From assembly GCA_947589455.1 (NCBI GenBank), contig CANQCD010000010.1, forward strand, positions 1 through 32,681: a stretch of DNA of 32,681 bases. The letters are read 5' to 3'. Shown here one piece after another: positions 7,137 through 14,109 of the stretch. The translations under genes were made by a program, and so were the position numbers. The number at the start of each line of letters is the position of its first letter. Within the stretch, counting starts at the first letter, position 1. Below the pieces are notes generated by a model. The model made no database searches. It was not told where the DNA came from and saw only the letters and a list, made by a program, of their open reading frames with translations. This DNA comes from an uncultured Lachnospiraceae bacterium. Its GTDB lineage: Bacteria; Bacillota; Clostridia; Lachnospirales; Lachnospiraceae.

Positions 7137-8659
7137 TGCTTTTCCAATTCCTTTCTGATATTTTTATCCGCCTCTGCCGTCTCCCTGGCAGCCTTCTGGT
7201 ATTCGCTGTCAAAATTCTTCTCTTTCCAGATATCGAAATAACTCTTCCATAGATCGGAATCGCTCAGCTCTTTTTCCGAAAAAGCAGATTCGTCAATTTG
7301 GAAACCGGCGGCTTTGGAAATTTTACAGTGCGAAGAACGGTAAATTTCTCTTTTTTGCTGTCTGATATCGCCGGAATAGACTGTCTCATCCTTATCCGGA
7401 TAAGAACTCCGAAAAAGCCCTAATGCATCGATCGTCCAGGTATCCGCCTTTTGTTCTGACACAATCTTTCCATTCTTCAGCGTATAGTCTTTCCCCTCTT
7501 CGCCATATAATAATAAGTGGGCATATTCCTCTTCTGTGTGCAGCAATGTCAGAAGCTGCATAGCGTCTTTCGCTTTCTTTGATTTGGCACAAATGCCGTT
7601 CGTCCCGCCTGCTCTGGCAAAATTAGGAGTAAAATCGAGATCGACAACTGTCACGGCATCTCCTAACGCTTTTATTTTATCGGAACGCGTCGTCAAAAGA
7701 ATGCCAAAATCTCTATCCTTGATCAGATCTTTTATTTCTTCATTGCTTCCTTCTCCGAGCAGGCTGCATTTTTTCGAGATACAGCCCGCCTGGTCAAAGT
7801 CATGCAGCATAGATAAGAATTTCTTTAGTCTTTCGCACGCAAACGGGGTGCAGATCTTACCGGAATCTGCCTCAAAAAATGCTCCGTACCTCTCGCAATA
7901 CCCCAGCACACTTGCTACATCGGAATTTCCCCATGTAAAGAGCAGCGTATTTTCTCCCGCCTCTTTCTTTATATCTCCCGTCAAGAATGCTCCCAGCTCC
8001 GTGACGTCTCCCTGAAAGTCCTTGATTTTTTCCCTGTCAATATATTTATGGTTAAATACAACACAAAATCTGCCATCATCATAGATGCCGTTTGGAATCG
8101 TATAAATTTTTCCATCGACTGACACGCTTTTCCAAAGAGGCTCTTCATACTCTTTTAAGAGCGGTTTACACTTCTTCGATTTTAAATATTTGCCGATATC
8201 CATAAAAAGCCCGTCCCGGCAAGCCTTCGCTACTACATTGGAATATTCGCCGTCCTGACCGCCCACTGCAATATCTGTATCTCCATTTTTCAATACTTCC
8301 CTGATCTCATCATTATAATTTTCTTCATCCAGATATTGAAATTTCAACTGAAAATGATATCCATCCTGTTTCAATTTTTGATTAAATAGTTTCAGATACT
8401 TCTGTCTGATGCGCACATCATCGGAAACCGTCCAGATGATATCGCCTTTCTGCCGCTTTACTTTGCGGGACTCGACATCCGCTTCTATATCAATCTCTTC
8501 TTCCTTTTCCGTCTCCCCAATATAATGCCCTGGAACATCTCCCGCAGTGTCATTGGTTTCCTTTTCCCTTCCCCGAAAATAAAACGCTGCGCCTGTTAAT
8601 AATACCACCACTGCCAGAAAACAGCCCAGAATCATCCAATTTCTTTTTTTCATACACAC
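7109..8659 (-). CDS. Extracellular solute-binding-like protein (516 aa)
   Basis: First gene of the four-gene operon. It has a short basic N-terminus, one helix (WMILGCFLAVVVLLTGAAFYF) acting as anchor or uncleaved signal, and a long acidic linker. The body resembles family 1 sugar/oligopeptide-binding proteins: GDTDIAVGGQDGEY, YTIPNGIYDDGR, NGICAKSKKAKDAMQLL (the C-terminal lobe motif seen in such lipoproteins). No lipobox Cys is present. GAGG lies 5 nt before the first ATG; a second ATG two codons later is also possible. Pairing a binding protein with an ABC-2 (export-type) permease instead of an importer permease is unusual, so it may be a sensor or accessory protein. Confidence 0.7.
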   Translation of the reverse strand: MCMKKRNWMILGCFLAVVVLLTGAAFYFRGREKETNDTAGDVPGHYIGETEKEEEIDIEADVESRKVKRQKGDIIWTVSDDVRIRQKYLKLFNQKLKQDGYHFQLKFQYLDEENYNDEIREVLKNGDTDIAVGGQDGEYSNVVAKACRDGLFMDIGKYLKSKKCKPLLKEYEEPLWKSVSVDGKIYTIPNGIYDDGRFCVVFNHKYIDREKIKDFQGDVTELGAFLTGDIKKEAGENTLLFTWGNSDVASVLGYCERYGAFFEADSGKICTPFACERLKKFLSMLHDFDQAGCISKKCSLLGEGSNEEIKDLIKDRDFGILLTTRSDKIKALGDAVTVVDLDFTPNFARAGGTNGICAKSKKAKDAMQLLTLLHTEEEYAHLLLYGEEGKDYTLKNGKIVSEQKADTWTIDALGLFRSSYPDKDETVYSGDIRQQKREIYRSSHCKISKAAGFQIDESAFSEKELSDSDLWKSYFDIWKEKNFDSEYQKAARETAEADKNIRKELEKQWKGQEQAG

Positions 8660-8732
8660 ACCTCATCTCATATGTTCTTTTCTTTGCTAAGTTAAATGTA
8701 TCTATTGGAAAAGCCGTTACGCTTTCAAATAA

Positions 8733-8738
8733 ATATTA
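8733..8738 (-). promoter_or_regulatory. Candidate -10 box for the ABC-2 operon
   Basis: TAATAT on the minus strand with no good -35 at 17 bp. It lies about 30 bp downstream of the last 21-bp direct repeat, the spacing expected of an activator-dependent promoter. Confidence 0.35.
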
Positions 8739-8761
8739 ACACATTTTAATCCGCCATGCGG

Positions 8762-8831
8762 TTTTTTGCGCGAATGTTATGATTTTTTGCGCGAATGGTA
8801 CGATTTTTTGCGCGAATGGTACGATTTTTTG
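8762..8831 (-). repeat. Four 21-bp direct repeats in the divergent promoter region
   Basis: TTTTTTG recurs at 8762, 8783, 8804 and 8825, with CGCGAATGGTACGA between. On the minus strand this is three ACCATTCGC/AACATTCGC 9-mers separated by 12 bp. Direct 9-bp repeats with 12-bp spacers are the arrangement bound by LytTR regulators (ComE/AgrA/PlnC). The match to their consensus is partial, so the regulator is a hypothesis. Confidence 0.7.
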
Positions 8832-8884
8832 TCAAAATGCAAAAAAGTATATACTGTTAGTTTATAAATAGAGGTCTGGCCTAA

Positions 8885-8915
8885 TTTACACAATAAACAG
8901 TATTTGTGATATAAT
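8885..8915 (+). promoter_or_regulatory. Promoter for the first ABC-F gene
   Basis: TTTACA (8885-8890) and TATAAT (8910-8915) preceded by TGA, giving an extended -10 (TGATATAAT). The spacer is 19 bp, which the extended -10 could compensate. Expected start is near 8922, leaving a leader of about 130 nt. Confidence 0.5.
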
Positions 8916-8918
8916 GAA

Positions 8919-9041
8919 CAAAAAGCATGTGCAGAAATATTAAGAAAAAAAAGGAACGCATCCAGTGCGTCGATCTCAGGAGAATGCAGAAACGGCATTC
9001 GCCGCGATACAAAAAGCATATGCGGAAATATTAAGAGAAGA
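8919..9041 (+). promoter_or_regulatory. ABC-F leader with a duplicated segment and a basic mini-ORF
   Basis: AAAAAGCATGTGCAGAAAT at about 8919-8950 recurs with few changes at 9010-9041. Hairpins ACGCA/TGCGT and GAATGC/GCATTC lie between the copies. A mini-ORF at 8984-9034 encodes MQKRHSPRYKKHMRKY, but its AGGAG is only 1 nt from the ATG. Antibiotic-type ABC-F genes are often controlled by leader-peptide attenuation, but no terminator hairpin is visible here. Confidence 0.35.
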
Positions 9042-9054
9042 AACGAGGAAACCT

Positions 9055-10995
9055 ATGATTTTACAATGCAGCCATATTTGCAAGGCATTTTCAACAGATA
9101 CGATTTTAAATGATATCTCTTTTCATATTGAAAAACAGGAAAAAACGGCGATTGTCGGCATCAACGGCTCCGGCAAATCTACGCTTTTAAAGATCATCGT
9201 CGGGGAGCTGTCCGCCGACAGCGGCGAAATCATTCTCGCAAAAGGCGTTACCGTCGGTTATCTGGCGCAGAACCAGTCCTATGATTCCAGCAAAACCATT
9301 CTGGAAGAAATGCAGGACGCCAAGCCGGAAATCCCAAAATTAGAGCAGCAGATTGCCGAATTGACGGAAAAAATGCATCACGTCCCGCAGGAAGAGCTTG
9401 ACAAATATATCGGACAATTTGACGAAGCAAACCGCCGCTATGAACAGTTGGACGGCTATGCATACCAGAGCGAGCTGACCGGCGTATTAAAAGGACTCGG
9501 ATTTTCCGAGGAAGAGTTTAACAAACCGGTCGTCTCCCTGTCCGGCGGCGAGAAAACAAGGGTTGCACTGGCAAAGATGCTGTTACAGGCGCCGGATCTG
9601 ATCATATTAGACGAGCCGACAAACCACCTCGACATGGACGCCGTCCACTGGCTGGAAAATTATTTATCCTCCTATCGGGGCGCTGTCCTGATCGTGGCGC
9701 ATGACCGCTATTTTCTGGATAAAATCGCAGAAAAAGTGATTGAACTGCGCAGGCAGAACGCCACAGTATATACCGGAAATTATACTGCCTATTCTGCGAA
9801 GCGCAGACAGCTCTTAGATACGATGATGAAGCAGTATTTAAACCAGCAGGCACAAATAAAACATCAGGAGGCCGTCATTGACAAGCTGCGCCAATTTAAC
9901 AGGGAAAAATCCATCAAACGTGCAGAAAGCAGGGAAAAACAATTAGAAAAAACGGAGCGCTTAGAAAAGCCCGTGGAAGAAAACACAGAAATGCGCCTCT
10001 TTTTTTCACCGGCATACCAGAGTGGAAAAGACGTTCTTTCCGCTCAGGGATTAAGCAAACGCTTTGGCGACAACCTTCTTTTTGAAAATCTTGATTTTTC
10101 ACTCAAACGCGGCGAGCACGTCGCCATCATCGGAAGCAACGGAAGCGGAAAAACAACGCTCTTAAAGATCATAAACGAACTAGAGCCCGCAGACAGCGGA
10201 ACATTTACGCTGGGCAGCAATGTAAAGATCGGCTATTATGACCAGGAACACCATGTGCTGCACATGGAAAAGACAGTATTTGACGAGATCAGGAACGCCT
10301 ATCCCGACATGACAAACACGCAGATCCGCAATGTCCTCGCCGCCTTTCTTTTTACAGAGGACGATGTATTCAAGCAGATCAAAAACTTAAGCGGCGGAGA
10401 ACGGGGACGCGTCTCCCTTGCAATGCTTATGCTTTCCGACGCCAATTTCCTGATTTTGGACGAGCCGACAAACCATTTAGACATCGACTCCAAGGCAATC
10501 CTGGAAGACGCCTTAAACCAGTTCGAGGGCACAGTGCTGTATGTCTCCCACGACCGCTATTTTATCAACACCACCGCCCACCGAATCCTGGATTTGGCCG
10601 GACATACCCTGACAAATTATCTCGGCAATTATGATTATTACCTGGAGAAAAAAGACGCGCTCTCACCACAAAAGACTCCTTTGCCAGACAGTACAAAGTC
10701 CGACGGAGAGGCGGCCGTCACAGATACCAAGCGTTCCTGGCAGCAGCAAAAAGAACAACAGGCGCGAAAAAGGAAACTGGAAAATGAGATCAAAAAAACA
10801 GAAGAAGAAATTGCCGCCCTGGAATCCGACAATGAATCTGTCGACCAGCAGCTTGCCAATCCGGTCAATGCCACCAACAGTGTTAAATTGCAGGAGCTTG
10901 CAGGCCGCAGAGAGGAAAACGACAGCCGGCTTCTGGAATTGATGGAACACTGGGAACAGCTGATGTCAGAAAAAGAATCAGAAAGCGGAAAATAG
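9055..10995 (+). CDS. ABC-F family ATPase, YdiF/Uup-like (646 aa)
   Basis: Soluble twin-ATPase acting on the ribosome, with no membrane domain. Domain 1 has GINGSGKST, LSGGEKTRVAL and LIILDEPTNHLD. A charged linker follows (about residues 240-320, RQFNREKSIKRAESREKQLEK). Domain 2 has GSNGSGKTT, LSGGERGRVSL and FLILDEPTNHLD. A long C-terminal coiled coil (KRKLENEIKKTEEEIAALE) resembles Uup/YdiF. The start is ATG 9055 with GAGG 7 nt upstream; the track's extra 30 residues come from the leader. All catalytic motifs are intact. Either translation housekeeping or antibiotic resistance is possible; the C-terminal coiled coil favours the YdiF/Uup type. Confidence 0.85.
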   Translation: MILQCSHICKAFSTDTILNDISFHIEKQEKTAIVGINGSGKSTLLKIIVGELSADSGEIILAKGVTVGYLAQNQSYDSSKTILEEMQDAKPEIPKLEQQIAELTEKMHHVPQEELDKYIGQFDEANRRYEQLDGYAYQSELTGVLKGLGFSEEEFNKPVVSLSGGEKTRVALAKMLLQAPDLIILDEPTNHLDMDAVHWLENYLSSYRGAVLIVAHDRYFLDKIAEKVIELRRQNATVYTGNYTAYSAKRRQLLDTMMKQYLNQQAQIKHQEAVIDKLRQFNREKSIKRAESREKQLEKTERLEKPVEENTEMRLFFSPAYQSGKDVLSAQGLSKRFGDNLLFENLDFSLKRGEHVAIIGSNGSGKTTLLKIINELEPADSGTFTLGSNVKIGYYDQEHHVLHMEKTVFDEIRNAYPDMTNTQIRNVLAAFLFTEDDVFKQIKNLSGGERGRVSLAMLMLSDANFLILDEPTNHLDIDSKAILEDALNQFEGTVLYVSHDRYFINTTAHRILDLAGHTLTNYLGNYDYYLEKKDALSPQKTPLPDSTKSDGEAAVTDTKRSWQQQKEQQARKRKLENEIKKTEEEIAALESDNESVDQQLANPVNATNSVKLQELAGRREENDSRLLELMEHWEQLMSEKESESGK

Positions 10996-11100
10996 CACAA
11001 AACAGGGCGCTTCCTGAAAGAACAAATCGATTGCACAACAAAGCGATGACCAAATCAGGTAACGCGCTATGACATATCATAAAAACGATAAATATAACAC

Positions 11101-11136
11101 AAAATCGGTGCAACCGATCCAGGCTGCACCGATTTT
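11101..11136. terminator. Bidirectional terminator between convergent genes
   Basis: AAAATCGGTGCA and TGCACCGATTTT form a perfect 12-bp stem with a 12-nt loop, T-rich on both sides. It serves the ABC-F gene (plus) and the purine-salvage operon (minus). Confidence 0.85.
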
Positions 11137-11156
11137 ATCTGGTTTTCCTTCTCGTT

Positions 11157-12434
11157 CTATTCTTTCTTCATCCGAGTAATACTCTCCGTTACTTTTGCGT
11201 AAACCTCCTCCGGTTCCACACCGATATCAAACCTGCCGTCCTCATATAAAATCTTACCGTTTACCATCGTCATTTTTACATTCTGCTTACTGCCGCTGTA
11301 AACGATATTTTTTGCCATATTATTCACCGGCTGCATATTGGGCTGTTGCAAATCGATCATCACCAGATCGGCACATTTCCCCTCTGCCAGTACATCGCAG
11401 TCGACAAGCCCCATTGCCAATGCGCCGTTGGTACAAGCCATCCGGAGGACTTCCAGCGCATCCATAACAGCCGCATCGAGACAGACTGCCTTTTGCAGTC
11501 CTGTCACCAAAAACATCTCACGGAACATATCCAGGCAGTTATTGCTCGCCGCACCATCTGTTCCGATCGCCAGTCTAATGCCCTTCTGCAGCATTTTTGA
11601 CAATGGCGCGATCCCGCTGGCAATCTTTAGATTGGAAGAAGGGTTTGTGATGACCCAGATTCCTTTTTCCCTGCAGATCTGCAGATCTTCCTCGCTCATA
11701 TAGACGCAATGAAATCCGCCGCCGCCATATTCAAACATTCCCAGCGAATCTAAAAAAGCAGTCGGCGTCTTCCCATAACGCTCAAGGCAGCCCTCCACCT
11801 CGCTTTTCGTCTCGGAATTATGCGTATAGACAGGCGCTTTATATTTCTGTCCCAGCGCTGCAAGCTCCTCTAAAAGAGGACGGCTGGTCGTATACTCCGC
11901 ATGAAACCCAATCTGATAGGAAATCAGCGGATGATACTGATTAAAATGCAGATATTCCTGTTCTACATCCTGTACTGTACCGCCAAAATCATTGATACTG
12001 CCACACAGCACAGTCCGGAAGCCCATATCTGCCGACGCCTTCGCACCGGCGTCTATTTTTTTGTACATATCAAAGTTTGCCGTGATGCCGCTGGTCAGAT
12101 ATTCCATATTGGCCAGCACGCTGCCCCAGTAGACGTCCTCTTCCGTCAGCTTATCTTCCATTGGGAACACCTGCTTAAAAAGCCAGTCCTGCAGCGGCAT
12201 ATCGTCGGCATAAGAGCGAAGCAGTGTCATGCCAGAATGCGTGTGGGCGTTTTTAAATCCTGGCAGCAACAGGTTGCCGCCGGCATCAATCTCTCTGTCC
12301 CATGTTTCCTCTCTGCCATCTCTCTCTTCACCTACATAAACGATCTTCCCATCCTCGACACAGAGTTCCCCCTGAAAAATTTCCTTTCCCGGCTCCATGG
12401 TCAGAATAGAAGCATGATAAATACGAATCCTCAT
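11157..12434 (-). CDS. mtaD: 5-methylthioadenosine/S-adenosylhomocysteine deaminase-type amidohydrolase
   Basis: Zinc amidohydrolase (425 aa) expected to deaminate MTA, SAH or adenosine to the hypoxanthine nucleoside. Metal and catalytic motifs are in order: LPGFKNAHTHSG (HxH, near residue 65), FHAEYT (H), THNSET (H, E) and IGTDGAASNN (D). DDMPLQDWL after the first motif is typical of the MtaD/SsnA/TrzA group, and the residue before HTH context fits MTA/SAH deaminases. The SD is GAAAGGG 9 nt before ATG, 20 nt after the PNP gene. Co-transcription with PNP makes sense: PNP can phosphorolyse the inosine-type products. Other nucleoside or guanine-type substrates cannot be excluded. Confidence 0.85.
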   Translation of the reverse strand: MRIRIYHASILTMEPGKEIFQGELCVEDGKIVYVGEERDGREETWDREIDAGGNLLLPGFKNAHTHSGMTLLRSYADDMPLQDWLFKQVFPMEDKLTEEDVYWGSVLANMEYLTSGITANFDMYKKIDAGAKASADMGFRTVLCGSINDFGGTVQDVEQEYLHFNQYHPLISYQIGFHAEYTTSRPLLEELAALGQKYKAPVYTHNSETKSEVEGCLERYGKTPTAFLDSLGMFEYGGGGFHCVYMSEEDLQICREKGIWVITNPSSNLKIASGIAPLSKMLQKGIRLAIGTDGAASNNCLDMFREMFLVTGLQKAVCLDAAVMDALEVLRMACTNGALAMGLVDCDVLAEGKCADLVMIDLQQPNMQPVNNMAKNIVYSGSKQNVKMTMVNGKILYEDGRFDIGVEPEEVYAKVTESITRMKKE

Positions 12435-12454
12435 AGTAAATAACCCTTTCGTTT

Positions 12455-13303
12455 CTAAAATTTACCCTGAACCATACTTTTATGAATGTTTTTTATACTC
12501 TCTGTCACAAGCTGTTTAAACAGCGGCGCCACACGATCCGCCGTAGCCTGAACCTCGGCGTGGGTCAATGGATTTGCCGTGATGCCGCAGCCCATATTAG
12601 AAATGCAGGAAATGCCGCAGATCATCATCCCCATGTGGTTTGCGGCTACTGCCTCGCACGCCGTACTCATTCCCACAGCGTCAGCTCCCAGGGTACGGCA
12701 CATACGCACTTCTGCAGGCGATTCATAATTTGGCCCTGTCAGCTGGATATATACGCCCTCCTGCAGCGGAATGTCCAGCAGAGCCGCAGTCCGCCGGATC
12801 ACTCTCTGAAGCTCCTTATCGTAGATATTGCTCATATCAGGAAAACGGACGCCAAACTCATCTAAATTCGGTCCAATCAGCGGCGATGGGACAAAATCGG
12901 CAATCTGATCCTTGATCAGCATAAAATCTCCCGCCTGGAACGTGACATTGACGCCGCCGGAAGCATTTGTCAGGAACAAAATCTTTGCCCCCATTAACTT
13001 CATCAGGCGGATGGGCAGAACCACGTCGCTGATATCATAGCCCTCGTAATAATGCACTCTTCCCTTCATGCACACAACCGGAACTTCGCCAACCCGGCCA
13101 AAAATATATTTCCCCTCATGCCCCGGCACCGTTGACACAGGAAATCCCTCGATCTCACTGTAATCCAGCTCCGCCTCCACTTCAATCCCCTCCGCATAAT
13201 CGCCGAGCCCGGAGCCGAGTACCAATGCGATCTCCGGCACAAAATCAATCTTTTCCCTCACGCATTGATAGCACTTCATTAACTTTTCATAAACCTGTCC
13301 CAT
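12455..13303 (-). CDS. punA: Purine-nucleoside phosphorylase (PNP-I type)
   Basis: Cytosolic enzyme that splits inosine/guanosine with phosphate to the free base and ribose-1-phosphate. Motifs of the trimeric family are all present: VLGSGLGDYA (phosphate), PGHEGKY, GRVHYYEGY, LTNASGGVN, and the base site GPNYESPAEV with GADAVGMSTACEA. I chose ATG 13303 (MGQVYEKL) because GGGGAG sits 8 nt upstream; the track's GTG at 13324 and an ATG at 13309 are less well spaced. It follows the AbiEi-like gene by a few bases and precedes mtaD, forming one operon. Confidence 0.9.
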   Translation of the reverse strand: MGQVYEKLMKCYQCVREKIDFVPEIALVLGSGLGDYAEGIEVEAELDYSEIEGFPVSTVPGHEGKYIFGRVGEVPVVCMKGRVHYYEGYDISDVVLPIRLMKLMGAKILFLTNASGGVNVTFQAGDFMLIKDQIADFVPSPLIGPNLDEFGVRFPDMSNIYDKELQRVIRRTAALLDIPLQEGVYIQLTGPNYESPAEVRMCRTLGADAVGMSTACEAVAANHMGMMICGISCISNMGCGITANPLTHAEVQATADRVAPLFKQLVTESIKNIHKSMVQGKF

Positions 13304-13308
13304 ATCCA

Positions 13309-13929
13309 TTACTCCCCTTTGCACCCTTCTTCCAGCCTGGTGCGGACGATTTTTCCGACACGCATCGCATCGGCATATGCATACAGACGATCAAGCTGTT
13401 TATGTTTCATCTCCATAAAATTTGCCACGATCGTAGACACTTCTTCTTCTCCGATATCAGCCCGAAAACGGATCGCGTCGCAGACGCTGCGCTCCAGTCC
13501 GTACACATTGATGATCCCCGCCGGCGTCTTTATTCTCTCTAAATCCTCATCATATGCCAGATCAGAATAGTAATGCCTTGTCACCGGAAACTGCATCTGC
13601 ATCTTTGCCCGGTCCGTCTTTAGCGTCGCGATTGACAGCTTTTCCGGCTCCTTGTCGATCAGGCCATGGAAATAGCACGCGCTGTCTGCACAGATAACAG
13701 CCTTCGGGTTGACCATGCAGACTTCGATCATACGGTAATTCTCCGGTTTCCCATTTTCCTTGTCCACCATCCAGTAATTGCCATGGGCAACCCTCTCGAT
13801 CACCCCTTTGTTGACCAGTTCCTTGATCTGGATCGTTGTGACCCCGGCCTCTTTCAATTGCGCCGCTGAGCGGTATCCCTCATGGTCTCTAAATAATTTT
13901 GTCACCTTTTCGTAGGTATTTAACAGCAT
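13309..13929 (-). CDS. AbiEi-family antitoxin-type DNA-binding protein (orphan)
   Basis: 206 aa. The N-terminal winged helix (GYRSAAQLKEAGVTTIQIKELVNKGVIERV, abbreviated, then HGNYWMV) matches the AbiEi antitoxin DNA-binding domain. The middle (ICADSACYFHGLI, TRHYYSDLAYDEDLERIKT, GLERSVCDAIRFR) matches the antitoxin C-terminal domain. AbiEi normally represses its own operon and neutralises the nucleotidyltransferase toxin AbiEii. No AbiEii gene follows; the next gene is PNP, nearly overlapping. Start is ATG 13929 with AAGGAGG 7 nt upstream (the track start 13947 is upstream of the SD). A 16-bp perfect inverted repeat lies about 80-130 bases upstream. I infer a repurposed regulator of purine salvage. 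Confidence 0.75.
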   Translation of the reverse strand: MLLNTYEKVTKLFRDHEGYRSAAQLKEAGVTTIQIKELVNKGVIERVAHGNYWMVDKENGKPENYRMIEVCMVNPKAVICADSACYFHGLIDKEPEKLSIATLKTDRAKMQMQFPVTRHYYSDLAYDEDLERIKTPAGIINVYGLERSVCDAIRFRADIGEEEVSTIVANFMEMKHKQLDRLYAYADAMRVGKIVRTRLEEGCKGE

Positions 13930-14009
13930 AGTTTTTCCTCCTTCCACTGATATCCTGTGCTCCTGCCAGGAATCATTTTCCTATATGCAGCAAATATGAT
14001 ACAGACGCA

Positions 14010-14058
14010 AAAACACATATGTTATTTTATTTCTATTGCATTATAACATATGTGTTTT
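14010..14058. promoter_or_regulatory. Large inverted repeat (operator candidate) and promoter of the AbiEi-punA-mtaD operon
   Basis: AAAACACATATGTTAT (14010-14025) and ATAACATATGTGTTTT (14043-14058) are perfect 16-bp arms with a 17-bp AT-rich spacer. Each arm contains the palindrome ACATATGT; the two centres are about 33 bp apart, three helical turns. A minus-strand TATAAT (14045-14040) overlaps the right arm. AbiEi regulators bind paired inverted repeats at their own promoter, so autoregulation is likely. Confidence 0.7.
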
Positions 14059-14109
14059 AAATTTAAAAGCCCATTTTTGATGTTTTTTCTTCAAAAATCG
14101 ACCCCAAAA

